DNA of 64,000 nucleotides from CAZWBR01 sp964632305. Its GTDB lineage: Bacteria > Bacteroidota > Bacteroidia > Bacteroidales > Prolixibacteraceae. Position 1 is the stretch's first letter. Every line of letters begins with the position of its first letter. This document shows, one piece after another, positions 26,566 to 35,633 of this stretch. Where the stretch lies: contig CAZWBR010000004.1 of assembly GCA_964632305.1 (NCBI GenBank), positions 62,001 through 126,000 on the forward strand, given 5' to 3'. The notes under the pieces were generated by a model, which saw nothing but the letters and a program-made list of their open reading frames with translations, did not search any database and had not been told where the DNA came from. Position numbers and translations under genes: made by a program.

Positions 26566-26967
26566 ATTCTTTAAATTTAATTATTACTGATTAAATATAC
26601 CATATGAATTATCAAACAGTACATCAAAGCTATCAAAAAGCCATTTCAATTCCAAATGCCTGACCTTTGGAACGGCATTTTATTCCAAATCATTCTAAAT
26701 AACAAATGCTTTAATTCAATGAATTTTAGTCTGGTACCGAATGAAAATTACATTCATTATAAATTATTCATAAAGCAAAATAATTTGTACAATATAGAGT
26801 TATGGGTTATCAAACAATCATTATTGGTTATCAAATGTAATATTTTCAAGTTGCAGATAAATTAGGACGATGGCCATATCCTTTTTTTTATGTAGAACAA
26901 AGTCGAACTTTTTTACATTATTGAATTGTTATTTTGAATAAGGATAGAGGACTAATTATCTTCAGAA
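26566..26967. other. Intergenic region, nothing recognised
   Basis: Very AT-rich, 402 nt, divergent between the ECF sigma and MATE genes. Three scattered TTATCAAA copies occur near 26608, 26808 and 26830; this may be chance in AT-rich DNA. An open frame at 26656-26865 has no recognisable protein character. Confidence 0.45.
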
Positions 26968-26994
26968 ATGGTCTTTAATTATCTGACAAAAAAT

Positions 26995-28416
26995 ATGATC
27001 GCAGAATTCGATAAAAAACAAGGGATTGATTTCCAACAATTATGGAGCGACTTAAAGGAGTCGGTTACAGGTAGCGAACGCGATTTCACCGCTACAAGTC
27101 TGGGGAAAGCCATCTTTTTGCTTTCGGTCCCTATGGTTCTGGAAATGATCATGGAATCGATTTTTGCAGTGGCTGATATCTATTTTGTTTCACAAATCAG
27201 TTCAGAAGCAATTGCTGTAGTCGGTATTACAGAATCGGCAATGACAATTGTTTATGCCATCGGAATGGGATTAAGTGTGGCAACCACTGCCTTAATTTCA
27301 AGAAGAATCGGCGAAAAACACAGGGAGAAAGCTGAGATAATTGCTTTTCAGGCCATAATTGCCGGAACAATTATCTCTTTGTTGTTGGCCATCCCCGGGG
27401 TTCTATTTGCAGAAGACTTCCTTCGGTTAATGGGGGCTTCGGATCAGATGGCAACGGAAGGGGCCGTTTATCCTGCCATCATGTTTGGGGGAAACATTGT
27501 CGTAACCTTTTTATTCATCATTAATGCCATATTTCGAAGCTCAGGTGATGCTGCCATTTCAATGCGTGTCCTTTGGATCGGAAACCTGATCAACATGGTA
27601 ATGGATCCATTACTGATATTTGGCATCGGACCTTTCCCCGAAATGGGTTTAAAAGGTGCCGCAATTGCCACCAACATCGGGCGTGGCATTGCTGTTGCTT
27701 ATCAGTTTTATATCCTGTTCGGGCAAAAGCACCGAATCGGACTTTCTGCGAAGAGCATCGTCTTTAGCCCCCAAAAAATGATTCAGCTTCTGCGGCTTTC
27801 AATAGGCGGAATATTTCAAAATATGGTGGCCACCTCAAGTTGGCTGGTTCTCGTCCGGTTTATTGCCATGTATGGCGCCGATGCGGTAGCCGGTTATACG
27901 ATCGCTATTCGGATTGTCGTATTTTCACTCCTGCCCTCCTGGGGATTAAGTAATGCTGCCTCTACTCTTGTTGGTCAACATTTGGGGGCCAGACATCCGC
28001 AAAAGGCCGAAAGAGCAGTATGGATAACCGGATATATCAACATGGGATTGCTGGGCCTTATCGGCCTTGTTTTAATCCTGTACCCCCAAAGCTTTATACA
28101 CTTATTTATCACGGAAGAAACTGTGGTCAATTATGGGATTGATTGTCTGAGAATAATCAGTTACGGGTTTGTTTCCTATGGATTGGGCATGGTACTGATC
28201 CAGGGATTTAACGGGAGCGGCGATACCACCACTCCAATGTATATTTATATGTTCTGCTATTGGTTATTGGAAATACCTTTAGCCTGGTTTCTTTCAACAG
28301 GAACGAACTTGGGGCTTTCAGGCGTTTTCATTTCCATTTTTATTGCCGAAACAACATTAACGGTTGTGGCATTGGCTCTCTTTTTAAGGGGTCGATGGAA
28401 AAAAATCAGGATATGA
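26995..28416 (+). CDS. MATE family efflux transporter
   Basis: A 473-residue (482 if started at 26968) multidrug/toxin exporter with 12 membrane segments in two MatE repeats. Seen: IFLLSVPMVLEMIMESIFAVADIYFVSQ at the start of repeat 1 (cited as IFLLSVPMVLEM and ADIYFVSQ), GLSVATTALISRRIGE, and in repeat 2 GLSNAASTLVGQHLGA. It would export cationic drugs in exchange for Na+ or H+. The Met at 26995 (MIAEFDKK) is my preferred start because the first nine residues look like read-through. The stop codon lies inside a 19-bp terminator arm. Confidence 0.9.
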   Translation: MIAEFDKKQGIDFQQLWSDLKESVTGSERDFTATSLGKAIFLLSVPMVLEMIMESIFAVADIYFVSQISSEAIAVVGITESAMTIVYAIGMGLSVATTALISRRIGEKHREKAEIIAFQAIIAGTIISLLLAIPGVLFAEDFLRLMGASDQMATEGAVYPAIMFGGNIVVTFLFIINAIFRSSGDAAISMRVLWIGNLINMVMDPLLIFGIGPFPEMGLKGAAIATNIGRGIAVAYQFYILFGQKHRIGLSAKSIVFSPQKMIQLLRLSIGGIFQNMVATSSWLVLVRFIAMYGADAVAGYTIAIRIVVFSLLPSWGLSNAASTLVGQHLGARHPQKAERAVWITGYINMGLLGLIGLVLILYPQSFIHLFITEETVVNYGIDCLRIISYGFVSYGLGMVLIQGFNGSGDTTTPMYIYMFCYWLLEIPLAWFLSTGTNLGLSGVFISIFIAETTLTVVALALFLRGRWKKIRI

Positions 28417-28450
28417 AAAAGCCCGGACAAACCGGGCTTTTTCATATCCT
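28408..28450. terminator. Bidirectional terminator, perfect 19-bp stem
   Basis: Arms 28408-28426 and 28432-28450 with loop ACAAA. It contains the MATE stop codon and ends 10 nt before the convergent gene's stop. Confidence 0.88.
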
Positions 28451-28459
28451 GTAAATTTA

Positions 28460-29656
28460 TTATTCCAATTCAAGATCGACATCCTGAAGTTCCCACCAGG
28501 GCAAACCATGCAGGTTGAGCTCTTTCATAAACGGATCAGGGTCAAATTCTTCAACATTAAACACCCCGGGTTTTTTCCATTTCCCCTGAAGGTACATCAT
28601 AGTCCCGATCATGGCCGGAACACCTGTCGTATAGCTAACGGCCTGAGCCCCGGTCTCCGCGTAAGCGGCCTCGTGACTGCAGTTATTGTAGACGTAATAA
28701 GTTTTCTCTTGCCCGTCTTTCAATCCCTTGATGCGGCAACCAATTGAGGTCTCTCCTTTGTAATTCTCGCCCAGTGTTTCAGGCGCCGGAAGTACTGCCT
28801 TCAGGAACTGGATCGGTACGATTTCCTTTCCTTCATACATGATTGGTTGGATACTGGCCATCCCGATATTCTGAATTACACGCAGGTGCGTCAGGTATTC
28901 CTGGCCAAAAGTCATCCAGAATCGGGCCCGTTTCAGGGATGGAAAGTTCTTGACCAGTGATTCCAACTCCTCATGATAAATCAGGTACGATTCTTTCTCG
29001 CCAATCCTTGGATAGGTCAGCGGATAATGAATTTCATGCGGCTCGGTATAGACCCATTGGCCATTTTCCCAGTATTTACCCTTCTGTGTGACCTCACGAA
29101 TATTGATCTCCGGGTTGAAATTGGTTGCAAAAGCTTTCCCATGATCTCCGGCATTACAATCGACAATATCAAGATAGTGAATTTCATCAAACACGTGTTT
29201 TGCAGCATAGGCTGTATAAACGCTGGTTACCCCGGGATCGAAGCCACACCCCAGGATGGCGGTGAGACCGGCGGCTTTAAATTTATCCTGATAAGCCCAT
29301 TGCCATTTATACTCAAATTTCGCCTCATCTTTCGGCTCATAGTTTGCCGTATCAAGATAGGCTACCCCCGTTTCGAGGCAGGCATCCATGATCGTAAGAT
29401 CCTGATATGGAAGGGCAACGTTTACTACAATGTCAGGTTGAAACGATCGGATCAGTTCAACCAGTTGCGGAACATTGTCTGCATCGACCTGTGCTGTTTT
29501 TACACGATCCCCGCCAATATGGGCGGCTATGGCATCACATTTCGATTTGGTTCGGCTGGCCAGCATGATTTCTGAAAAAACATCCGGAAGACCGGCCATT
29601 TTATGTGCGACCACAGTCCCTACGCCACCGGCGCCAATGATCAAAACTTTTCCCAT
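28460..29656 (-). CDS. Carboxynorspermidine dehydrogenase (saccharopine dehydrogenase family)
   Basis: A 398-residue NADP-dependent enzyme. The Rossmann start is VLIIGAGGVGTVVAHKMA; further motifs include VVNVALPYQDLTIMDAC, GVAYLDTANYEP and ILGCGFDPGVTSVY. This wording is that of carboxy(nor)spermidine synthase/dehydrogenase, which condenses aspartate semialdehyde with putrescine or diaminopropane in the alternative spermidine route used by many Bacteroidota. The decarboxylase partner (nspC) is not in the window. Annotation as generic saccharopine dehydrogenase is the alternative. Confidence 0.85.
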   Translation of the reverse strand: MGKVLIIGAGGVGTVVAHKMAGLPDVFSEIMLASRTKSKCDAIAAHIGGDRVKTAQVDADNVPQLVELIRSFQPDIVVNVALPYQDLTIMDACLETGVAYLDTANYEPKDEAKFEYKWQWAYQDKFKAAGLTAILGCGFDPGVTSVYTAYAAKHVFDEIHYLDIVDCNAGDHGKAFATNFNPEINIREVTQKGKYWENGQWVYTEPHEIHYPLTYPRIGEKESYLIYHEELESLVKNFPSLKRARFWMTFGQEYLTHLRVIQNIGMASIQPIMYEGKEIVPIQFLKAVLPAPETLGENYKGETSIGCRIKGLKDGQEKTYYVYNNCSHEAAYAETGAQAVSYTTGVPAMIGTMMYLQGKWKKPGVFNVEEFDPDPFMKELNLHGLPWWELQDVDLELE

Positions 29657-29744
29657 TTCAAATCTTTCTTAATAAGGGTTAAACATTAATAATGCACTGC
29701 AAAATAACCATATTTTTCGGTTAAAACCCTGTTATTGTCAAAAA

Positions 29745-30002
29745 TTAGTCAAAGGATTTTTCGGTCAACTCCACCAGGATTCTTATCTCGTTGTTGACAA
29801 CCTCGACTACTCCGCTGTCAATTTCAAAATAGATGATATACCCTGTCAGTTCCTTAATCATTATTCTCCCCTTAATCAATGGGGTAATGATCGGAGCATG
29901 GTTATTCAGGATATCAAAGTAACCAAACTCTCCGGGCAAACCAACAACTGATGTTTCTCCGGCGTAAAGAATTTTTTCAGGAGTAACGATTTCTGCAAAC
30001 AT
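29745..30002 (-). CDS. atpC: F-type ATP synthase epsilon subunit (short form)
   Basis: An 85-residue protein consisting only of the epsilon beta-sandwich (EIVTPEKILYAGETSVVGLPGEFG, cited in part; ILNNHAPIITPLIKG). The C-terminal helical hairpin found in about 135-residue epsilon subunits, which inhibits ATP hydrolysis, is absent, as is usual in Bacteroidota. It is the last gene of the F-type operon, 33 nt after atpD. Confidence 0.92.
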   Translation of the reverse strand: MFAEIVTPEKILYAGETSVVGLPGEFGYFDILNNHAPIITPLIKGRIMIKELTGYIIYFEIDSGVVEVVNNEIRILVELTEKSFD

Positions 30003-30035
30003 GATATTAACTTTTCAGGTTGACCAAACTAATCT

Positions 30036-31544
30036 TTATCGGGATTCGGCCAACAGACGCTCCCCTTTTTCGATAGCCTCTTCGATATTCCCAACCATAC
30101 TAAAAGCTGTTTCCGGGTATTGATCGACATCTCCGTTCATGATTGCATTAAAGCCCTTTATCGTATCTTCGATCGAAACCCAGACCCCTTTCATGCCTGT
30201 AAAGGCCTCGGCAACATGGAACGGTTGAGAAAGGAATCGCTGAACACGACGGGCCCGATGAACCACTAACTTATCCGCTTCGGAAAGCTCATCCATCCCC
30301 AATATCGCAATGATATCCTGTAATTCCTTGTAATGCTGCAATAATTCTTTTACTCGCTGAGCCGTCTCATAATGCTCGTTTCCCACAATGATCGGGGAAA
30401 GAATCCTCGATGTTGATTCAAGCGGGTCAACGGCAGGATAGATGCCCATTTCAGAAACTTTCCGGCTTAATACCGTGGTGGCATCAAGGTGGGCAAAAGT
30501 TGTGGCCGGTGCCGGGTCGGTCAGGTCATCAGCCGGAACATAAACGGCCTGTACAGAGGTGATCGAACCATATTTGGTCGAAGTAATACGTTCCTGGAGT
30601 AACCCCATCTCGGTCGCCAGAGTGGGTTGATATCCTACAGCCGAAGGCATCCTACCCAATAGAGCGGATACTTCTGACCCCGCCTGGGTAAACCGGAAGA
30701 TATTGTCAACAAAGAATAGAATATCATTCCCTTTCCCCTTTTTATCACCATCGCGGAAATATTCAGCAATGGTCAGCCCCGATAAGGCAACTCTTGCTCT
30801 GGCGCCCGGGGGCTCATTCATCTGACCAAAAACCAGGGTAGCCTTCGATTGAGCCAATTCTTCCCGGTCGACCAGGCTTAGATCCCAGCCTCCTTTTTCC
30901 ATCTTTTTCTGGAAGGCTTCCCCATATTTGATCACCCCTGATTCGATCATCTCTCTCAACAGGTCATTCCCTTCACGGGTACGCTCACCTACCCCTGCAA
31001 AAACAGATTGACCGTCATATTTTTTGGCAACATTATTGATGAGCTCCATAATCAGGACCGTCTTTCCTACTCCGGCACCACCAAACAATCCAATCTTTCC
31101 TCCTTTGGAATAAGGCTCAAGCAGGTCAATCACCTTAATCCCCGTAAATAGGACCTCTTTCTCCGTAGAGAGATCCTCGAAATGAGGAGGATTATTATGA
31201 ATCTCGTAAACATTATCTTTAACAATTGGTCCGATCCCATCGATGGCTTCACCAATGACATTCAATAATCGTCCCTTTATCTCGTTCCCAATCGGCATCG
31301 AGATGGCCTTTCCGGTTGATACAACTTCCATCCCCCGGGATAATCCATCGGTGGAATCCATGGCAACCGTCCTTACCGTATTTTCACCGATATGTTGTTG
31401 GCATTCCAGTATCAATACCTGATTATTCTCCCTTCGAACTTCGAGTGCTTCATAAATATCGGGCAATTCATTCCCTTCCCGCTCAAAACTAACATCAACA
31501 ACAGGTCCAATCACCTGAATTATTTTGCCAATCGTCTGAGACAT
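30036..31544 (-). CDS. atpD: F-type ATP synthase beta subunit
   Basis: A 502-residue catalytic subunit. The P-loop GGAGVGKT is at residues 155-162, followed by VFAGVGERTREGNDL, FGQMNEPPGARARV, Walker B DILFFVDNIFRFTQAGSE and the ALLGRMPSAVGYQPTL catch-loop region. All catalytic residues appear intact. It converts ADP and phosphate to ATP at the F1 head. It is separated from atpG by 74 nt. Confidence 0.97.
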   Translation of the reverse strand: MSQTIGKIIQVIGPVVDVSFEREGNELPDIYEALEVRRENNQVLILECQQHIGENTVRTVAMDSTDGLSRGMEVVSTGKAISMPIGNEIKGRLLNVIGEAIDGIGPIVKDNVYEIHNNPPHFEDLSTEKEVLFTGIKVIDLLEPYSKGGKIGLFGGAGVGKTVLIMELINNVAKKYDGQSVFAGVGERTREGNDLLREMIESGVIKYGEAFQKKMEKGGWDLSLVDREELAQSKATLVFGQMNEPPGARARVALSGLTIAEYFRDGDKKGKGNDILFFVDNIFRFTQAGSEVSALLGRMPSAVGYQPTLATEMGLLQERITSTKYGSITSVQAVYVPADDLTDPAPATTFAHLDATTVLSRKVSEMGIYPAVDPLESTSRILSPIIVGNEHYETAQRVKELLQHYKELQDIIAILGMDELSEADKLVVHRARRVQRFLSQPFHVAEAFTGMKGVWVSIEDTIKGFNAIMNGDVDQYPETAFSMVGNIEEAIEKGERLLAESR

Positions 31545-31618
31545 ATTCTATTTTTTTGAAATTAATCATATTAACATAGGGGATTCCTCATAAAGGACAA
31601 ATCCCGGTTTATTGTCTT

Positions 31619-32512
31619 TTAACCCTTCAAGGCGTTTGCACCACTAACAATCTCCAATATTTCATTGGTAATCGATGTTTGCCGTGCTTTATTGTACTCT
31701 AAATTCAGATCCCGGAGCAACTCCGCCGCATTATCGGTCGCTTTATGCATTGCAGTCATTCGGGCGCCATGTTCAGAGGCTACCGAGTCAAGAAGTATTC
31801 TGAAAAAGTGAATCTTTAGCGATTTAGGAATAACTGAATCAACAACGCTTTGCACCGAGGGTTCGAAAATATAATCATACCTGATTTTCTTCCCATTGGC
31901 CGGGTTCTGTTCCTGATTGTTTATTATTACCGGCAGAAATTGTTCAACCGTTAATTGCTGCACGGCGGCATTCTTAAACTGATTGTAAATAATCTCAACC
32001 TTGTCGTATTTCCCGCTGGAATAAAGATCCATAATCGATTGGGCCACATCACTAGCTTGTTTAAAATTAAGATGGTCATAGAGGTGCGAATAATTCTGAA
32101 CAGCTTTAAGGTTTTTTGCATTTAATCCGTCATCAGCCTTTTTACCGATTACGATGATGTCAATCGCGCTCATTTTTTGGTAATATAAATACTTGCCATG
32201 AACCAGTTCAATCGTCTTTTTAAGAACATTCGAATTGAAACTTCCGCAAAGGCCCCTGTTCGAGGCTACCGCAACAAGCAACACTTTTTTTACCTTTTTA
32301 TGTGCCGAATATTTATTGTTTACACTTCCCTCACTATTACTGATTGTATGAACTAAAATATCGTTCAGTTTCTCAGCATAGGGACGCATCTGAATAATGG
32401 CATCCTGAGCCTTACGTAATTTAGCCGCCGATACCATCTTCATCGCGCTGGTAATTTGTTGCATCGATTTAATGGAACTGATATGCTGCCGTATTTCTTT
32501 TAAATTGGCCAT
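31619..32512 (-). CDS. atpG: F-type ATP synthase gamma subunit
   Basis: A 297-residue central-stalk subunit. The N-terminus NLKEIRQHISSIKSMQQITSAMKMV (cited as KEIRQHISSIKSMQQIT) and the C-terminus ARMTAMHKATDNAAELL, then YNKARQTSITNEILEIVSGA, form the coiled coil that turns inside the alpha3beta3 ring. The central Rossmann-like part contains SNRGLCGSFNSN. It follows atpA by 37 nt. Confidence 0.96.
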   Translation of the reverse strand: MANLKEIRQHISSIKSMQQITSAMKMVSAAKLRKAQDAIIQMRPYAEKLNDILVHTISNSEGSVNNKYSAHKKVKKVLLVAVASNRGLCGSFNSNVLKKTIELVHGKYLYYQKMSAIDIIVIGKKADDGLNAKNLKAVQNYSHLYDHLNFKQASDVAQSIMDLYSSGKYDKVEIIYNQFKNAAVQQLTVEQFLPVIINNQEQNPANGKKIRYDYIFEPSVQSVVDSVIPKSLKIHFFRILLDSVASEHGARMTAMHKATDNAAELLRDLNLEYNKARQTSITNEILEIVSGANALKG

Positions 32513-32549
32513 CTTTTACTTTACTCCATATCCTTGATAATCTGACACC

Positions 32550-34132
32550 TCAATATTTATAATGCATGATGATCTTTTTGGCAACAGACTCAAGTTCTTT
32601 ACTGATTGCATCATTGATTTCGCCCTTGCTCAATGTATTAAGAACATTTTTATTCTCTTTTTCGAGAGTATCCAGAAATTCTTTTTCAAATTCCCGAACC
32701 TTTTCAGTTGGTATCTCCTGCAATAAGCCCCTGGTTCCGCAATAAAGTATCGCGATCTGCTTTTCTACAGGAACCGGTGAGAATAGCCCTTGCTTCAGAA
32801 TTTCTACATTTCGTGTTCCTTTATCAAGCACAGCTTTGGTAGCCGCATCCAATTCGGAGCCAAATTTTGAAAAAGCTTCCAACTCCCGGAATTCGGCTTG
32901 CGAAATCTTAAGGGTACCGGCAACTTTTTTCATCGCTTTAACCTGGGCTTTCCCTCCTACCCTCGAAACGGAGATCCCAACATTAATTGCAGGGCGGATT
33001 CCGGAATTGAACAACTGCGACTCCAGGAATATCTGACCGTCAGTAATTGAAATCACATTGGTCGGGATATAGGCCGAGACGTCGCCATCCTGGGTTTCGA
33101 TAATCGGAAGTGCGGTCAGCGATCCTCCCCCCTTAACCAAATGTCTGATCGATTCAGGGATGTCGTTCATCTGTTGAGCCACTTCTTCTGTTTCATTGAT
33201 CTTCGCGGCTCGTTCCAACAAACGGGAATGGAGNNNNNNNNNNCATCACCGGGATAAGCTTCCCTGCCCGGCGGACGCCTTAACAACAGGGAAACCTCAC
33301 GATAGGAAACCGCCTGTTTCGAGAGATCGTCATACACGATCAACGCCGAACGACCGGTATCCCTGAAAAATTCACCAATCGCCGCACCGGCAAAAGGAGC
33401 ATAGAATTGCAGAGCTGCCGGATCGGATGCTGTGGACATCACTATAACCGTATAATCCAAAGCCCCGTAATCGGATAACGTTTTGGCAATATTGGCAACG
33501 GTCGAGCCCTTTTGCCCTATCGCCACATAAATACAATAAACAGGCTCACCCAGATCGTAAAACTTCTTCTGATTGAGGATGGTGTCGATGGCGATGGCGG
33601 TCTTCCCCGTTTGCCGGTCACCAATAATCAATTCCCTTTGGCCCCGGCCAATCGGGATCATCGAATCGATGGCTTTAATCCCTGTCTGCAATGGTTCATC
33701 CACCGGTTGACGGAAAATAACACCGGGCGCTTTCCGCTCAAGAGGCATCTCATATAGTTCGCCCGCGATCTCCCCTTTCCCGTCAACAGGCTGACCCAAG
33801 GTATTGATGACACGGCCAAGCAATCCCTCCCCAACTTTGATGGAGGCAATCATTTTAGTCCGTTTGACGGTATCTCCCTCTTTTATCTTCTCGGAAGCGC
33901 CAAGTAAAACACAACCTACATTATCTTCTTCAAGATTGAGGACGATTCCGGTGATTCCACTGTCAAATTCAACCATTTCATTGGACTGAACATTGGATAA
34001 ACCATATATGCGGGCAATGCCGTCGCCAACCTGCAAAACGGTGCCCACCTCCTCCAGTTCTGCCTCAGTCTTGAAGCCCTCCAGTTGTCTTTTTAATATT
34101 TCCGATACTTCGGCAGGTTTTATTCCACCCAT
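32550..34132 (-). CDS. atpA: F-type ATP synthase alpha subunit (interrupted by a 10-N assembly gap)
   Basis: The two halves read as one alpha subunit of about 527 residues: the N-terminal part (34132 to 33244) has the P-loop GDRQTGKTAIAIDT, TVIVMSTASDPAALQFYAP and LLRRPPGREAYPGD; the C-terminal part resumes with LHSRLLERAAK and has GGGSLTALPIIETQ and SVSRVGGKAQVKAMKKVAG. The conserved family sequence PGDVFYLHSRLLERA predicts exactly 8 missing bases, whereas 10 Ns were inserted, so the frame breaks artificially. I judge the gene intact in the organism. Confidence 0.95.
33234..33243. other. Assembly gap (10 Ns) inside atpA
   Basis: Ten Ns, a usual scaffolding placeholder. Flanking coding sequence implies 8 bases (for Val-Phe-Tyr between GAT and CTC-CAT on the minus strand). 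Confidence 0.95.
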
Positions 34133-34166
34133 GATATTTTGTTTTATTTTCTATTCAGTTAAGAAT

Positions 34167-34712
34167 CTATACCGATTGCTTCAGTAACTCCCTTTTCAAT
34201 TTCTTAAACCGGGTATTGACACTTGCATCAATCTGAAAATCATCAACCCGCAATATGAATCCTCCGATTAACCTTTCATTCACCTTACAGGTTACCTCAG
34301 CTTCCGTATTGAAATATTTCCGGATAACCTCAGTAAAATTCGATAATGACGCCTGGTCGAGAGGATGGGCGCTGGTTAATTCAGCAAGCTTTATGCCCGA
34401 TAACTTCCTGCAGGAGGAGATAAAATTCAGGACTATGGTCTGAAGATAAGCTTCCCGCTTATTGGTCACCATCAGGTCGAGAAACGAGAGGGTTAACGAA
34501 TGAAACCGGTCCCCAAAAACAGCCTTCATCACCAACCGCTTTTCAGAGCTCTTCACGATCGGACTGTTAAGCATCTCCTTAAATTGAGGAACAGATTTCA
34601 GAAGATCGGAGATCATCAGCATGTCTTCCTTCACCCGTTCCAAAACCCCGCGCTCATTGGCCAAATCGAATAGGGCTTTGGCGTATCTTACAGAAATTTT
34701 GCTGTCGTTCAA
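34167..34712 (-). CDS. atpH: F-type ATP synthase delta subunit
   Basis: A 181-residue OSCP/delta protein: N-terminal helical bundle starting ISVRYAKALFDLANERG, middle FLDLMVTNKREAYL and the C-terminal INERLIGGF-like motif (VNERLIGGFILRVDDFQIDAS cited as VNERLIGGFILRV). It links F1 to the peripheral stalk. Only 34 nt separates it from atpA. Confidence 0.95.
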   Translation of the reverse strand: MNDSKISVRYAKALFDLANERGVLERVKEDMLMISDLLKSVPQFKEMLNSPIVKSSEKRLVMKAVFGDRFHSLTLSFLDLMVTNKREAYLQTIVLNFISSCRKLSGIKLAELTSAHPLDQASLSNFTEVIRKYFNTEAEVTCKVNERLIGGFILRVDDFQIDASVNTRFKKLKRELLKQSV

Positions 34713-34751
34713 GGTTTTATTTTTTTTTGAATCAGGAACTATCGTTTGTAA

Positions 34752-35246
34752 TTAGTTTATATTGATCTGATCAATATAACTGTTGATTAACTCTTTCTGA
34801 CGTTTGTCGTCCGTGAGTTTCTCCTTTACGATCTTTTCAGCAATGTCAATGGAATAAGTTGCAATGATATTCCTGATCTCGGAAATAGCTCCGAGTTTTT
34901 CATGTTCGATTGCAGCTTTTGCATTCTCCATCACCTTATTGGCTTCGACTACGGCCTGGCTTTTAGCCTCACGCAGGATCGATTCACGCATTTCACGGGC
35001 CTCTTTCACAATTTTTTCGCGCTCAAGAATGGCTTCTTTCAGCAAATCCTCATTGCGGGTCTGAAGTTGCGACATATCTTTCCGGGCCTGCTCAGCAGCA
35101 GTCAATGCCTTTTCAATGGACTCATCCCGCTCCTTCAATACCTTAAGTATCGGTTTCCATGCATATTTCTTCAATATGTACAACAAAAGCGAGAACGAGA
35201 TTACCATCCAAAAAACCAATCCGAAATCAGGTGTAACTAATCCCAT
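34752..35246 (-). CDS. atpF: F-type ATP synthase subunit b
   Basis: A 164-residue peripheral-stalk subunit with one N-terminal membrane helix (about residues 8-26, FGLVFWMVISFSLLLYILKKYAW) and a long charged coiled coil (KERDESIEKALTAAEQARKDM). A single b gene is present with no b' copy, indicating a homodimeric stalk. Confidence 0.95.
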   Translation of the reverse strand: MGLVTPDFGLVFWMVISFSLLLYILKKYAWKPILKVLKERDESIEKALTAAEQARKDMSQLQTRNEDLLKEAILEREKIVKEAREMRESILREAKSQAVVEANKVMENAKAAIEHEKLGAISEIRNIIATYSIDIAEKIVKEKLTDDKRQKELINSYIDQININ

Positions 35247-35329
35247 ATCGATATAGTTTAGTGATCAAAAAATCCCGGGAAAATTGATCCTCTCCGGAAT
35301 CAGATATATAATTCACTGACTTTTTCCGA

Positions 35330-35587
35330 CTAAACGAAGAGAATCAGCAGACAAATAACCATTGCAAAGAAGGCAGCTCCTTCCACCAGGGCGGCCGCGA
35401 TAATCATCGTTGCACGAATATCACTCACAGCCTCCGGTTGACGAGCGATCCCTTCAACAGCGTTACCGCCAATTTTGCCAATGCCTATTCCTGCAGCTAT
35501 TGCCGCTAACCCAGCGCCTATGCCGGCGCCCATTTTTGCTATTGAAACATTTGCAGCTACTTGTAAAATCACTCCTAATGTAAGCAT
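35330..35587 (-). CDS. atpE: F-type ATP synthase subunit c (H+-type site)
   Basis: An 85-residue hairpin of two membrane helices. The ion-carrying carboxylate is E69 in AALVEGAAFF; the polar loop is ARQPEAV. Na+-binding c subunits carry Gln at the position aligned with I36 here and Ser/Thr after the Glu, where this protein has G70. The site is therefore predicted to carry H+. It contrasts with the A/V-type K subunit at 38516. Confidence 0.95.
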   Translation of the reverse strand: MLTLGVILQVAANVSIAKMGAGIGAGLAAIAAGIGIGKIGGNAVEGIARQPEAVSDIRATMIIAAALVEGAAFFAMVICLLILFV

Positions 35588-35633
35588 ACTATTAAGTATT
35601 AAAATTAATTACTGTTAAAATTTAATCTCTGAA

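Noticed and set aside
26600..26840. Three TTATCAAA copies as an operator
   Set aside because: Irregular spacing in very AT-rich DNA; chance is a sufficient explanation.
26656..26865. 69-codon frame between the ECF sigma and MATE genes
   Set aside because: Asn/Ile/Lys-rich composition expected of random AT-rich DNA and no family features.
28973..29575. 200-codon frame antisense to carboxynorspermidine dehydrogenase
   Set aside because: It lies entirely inside a well-conserved gene on the other strand and shows no independent motif.
33167..34132. Apparent frameshift or split atpA
   Set aside because: Explained by the 10-N placeholder; conserved residues on both sides join when 8 bases are assumed.
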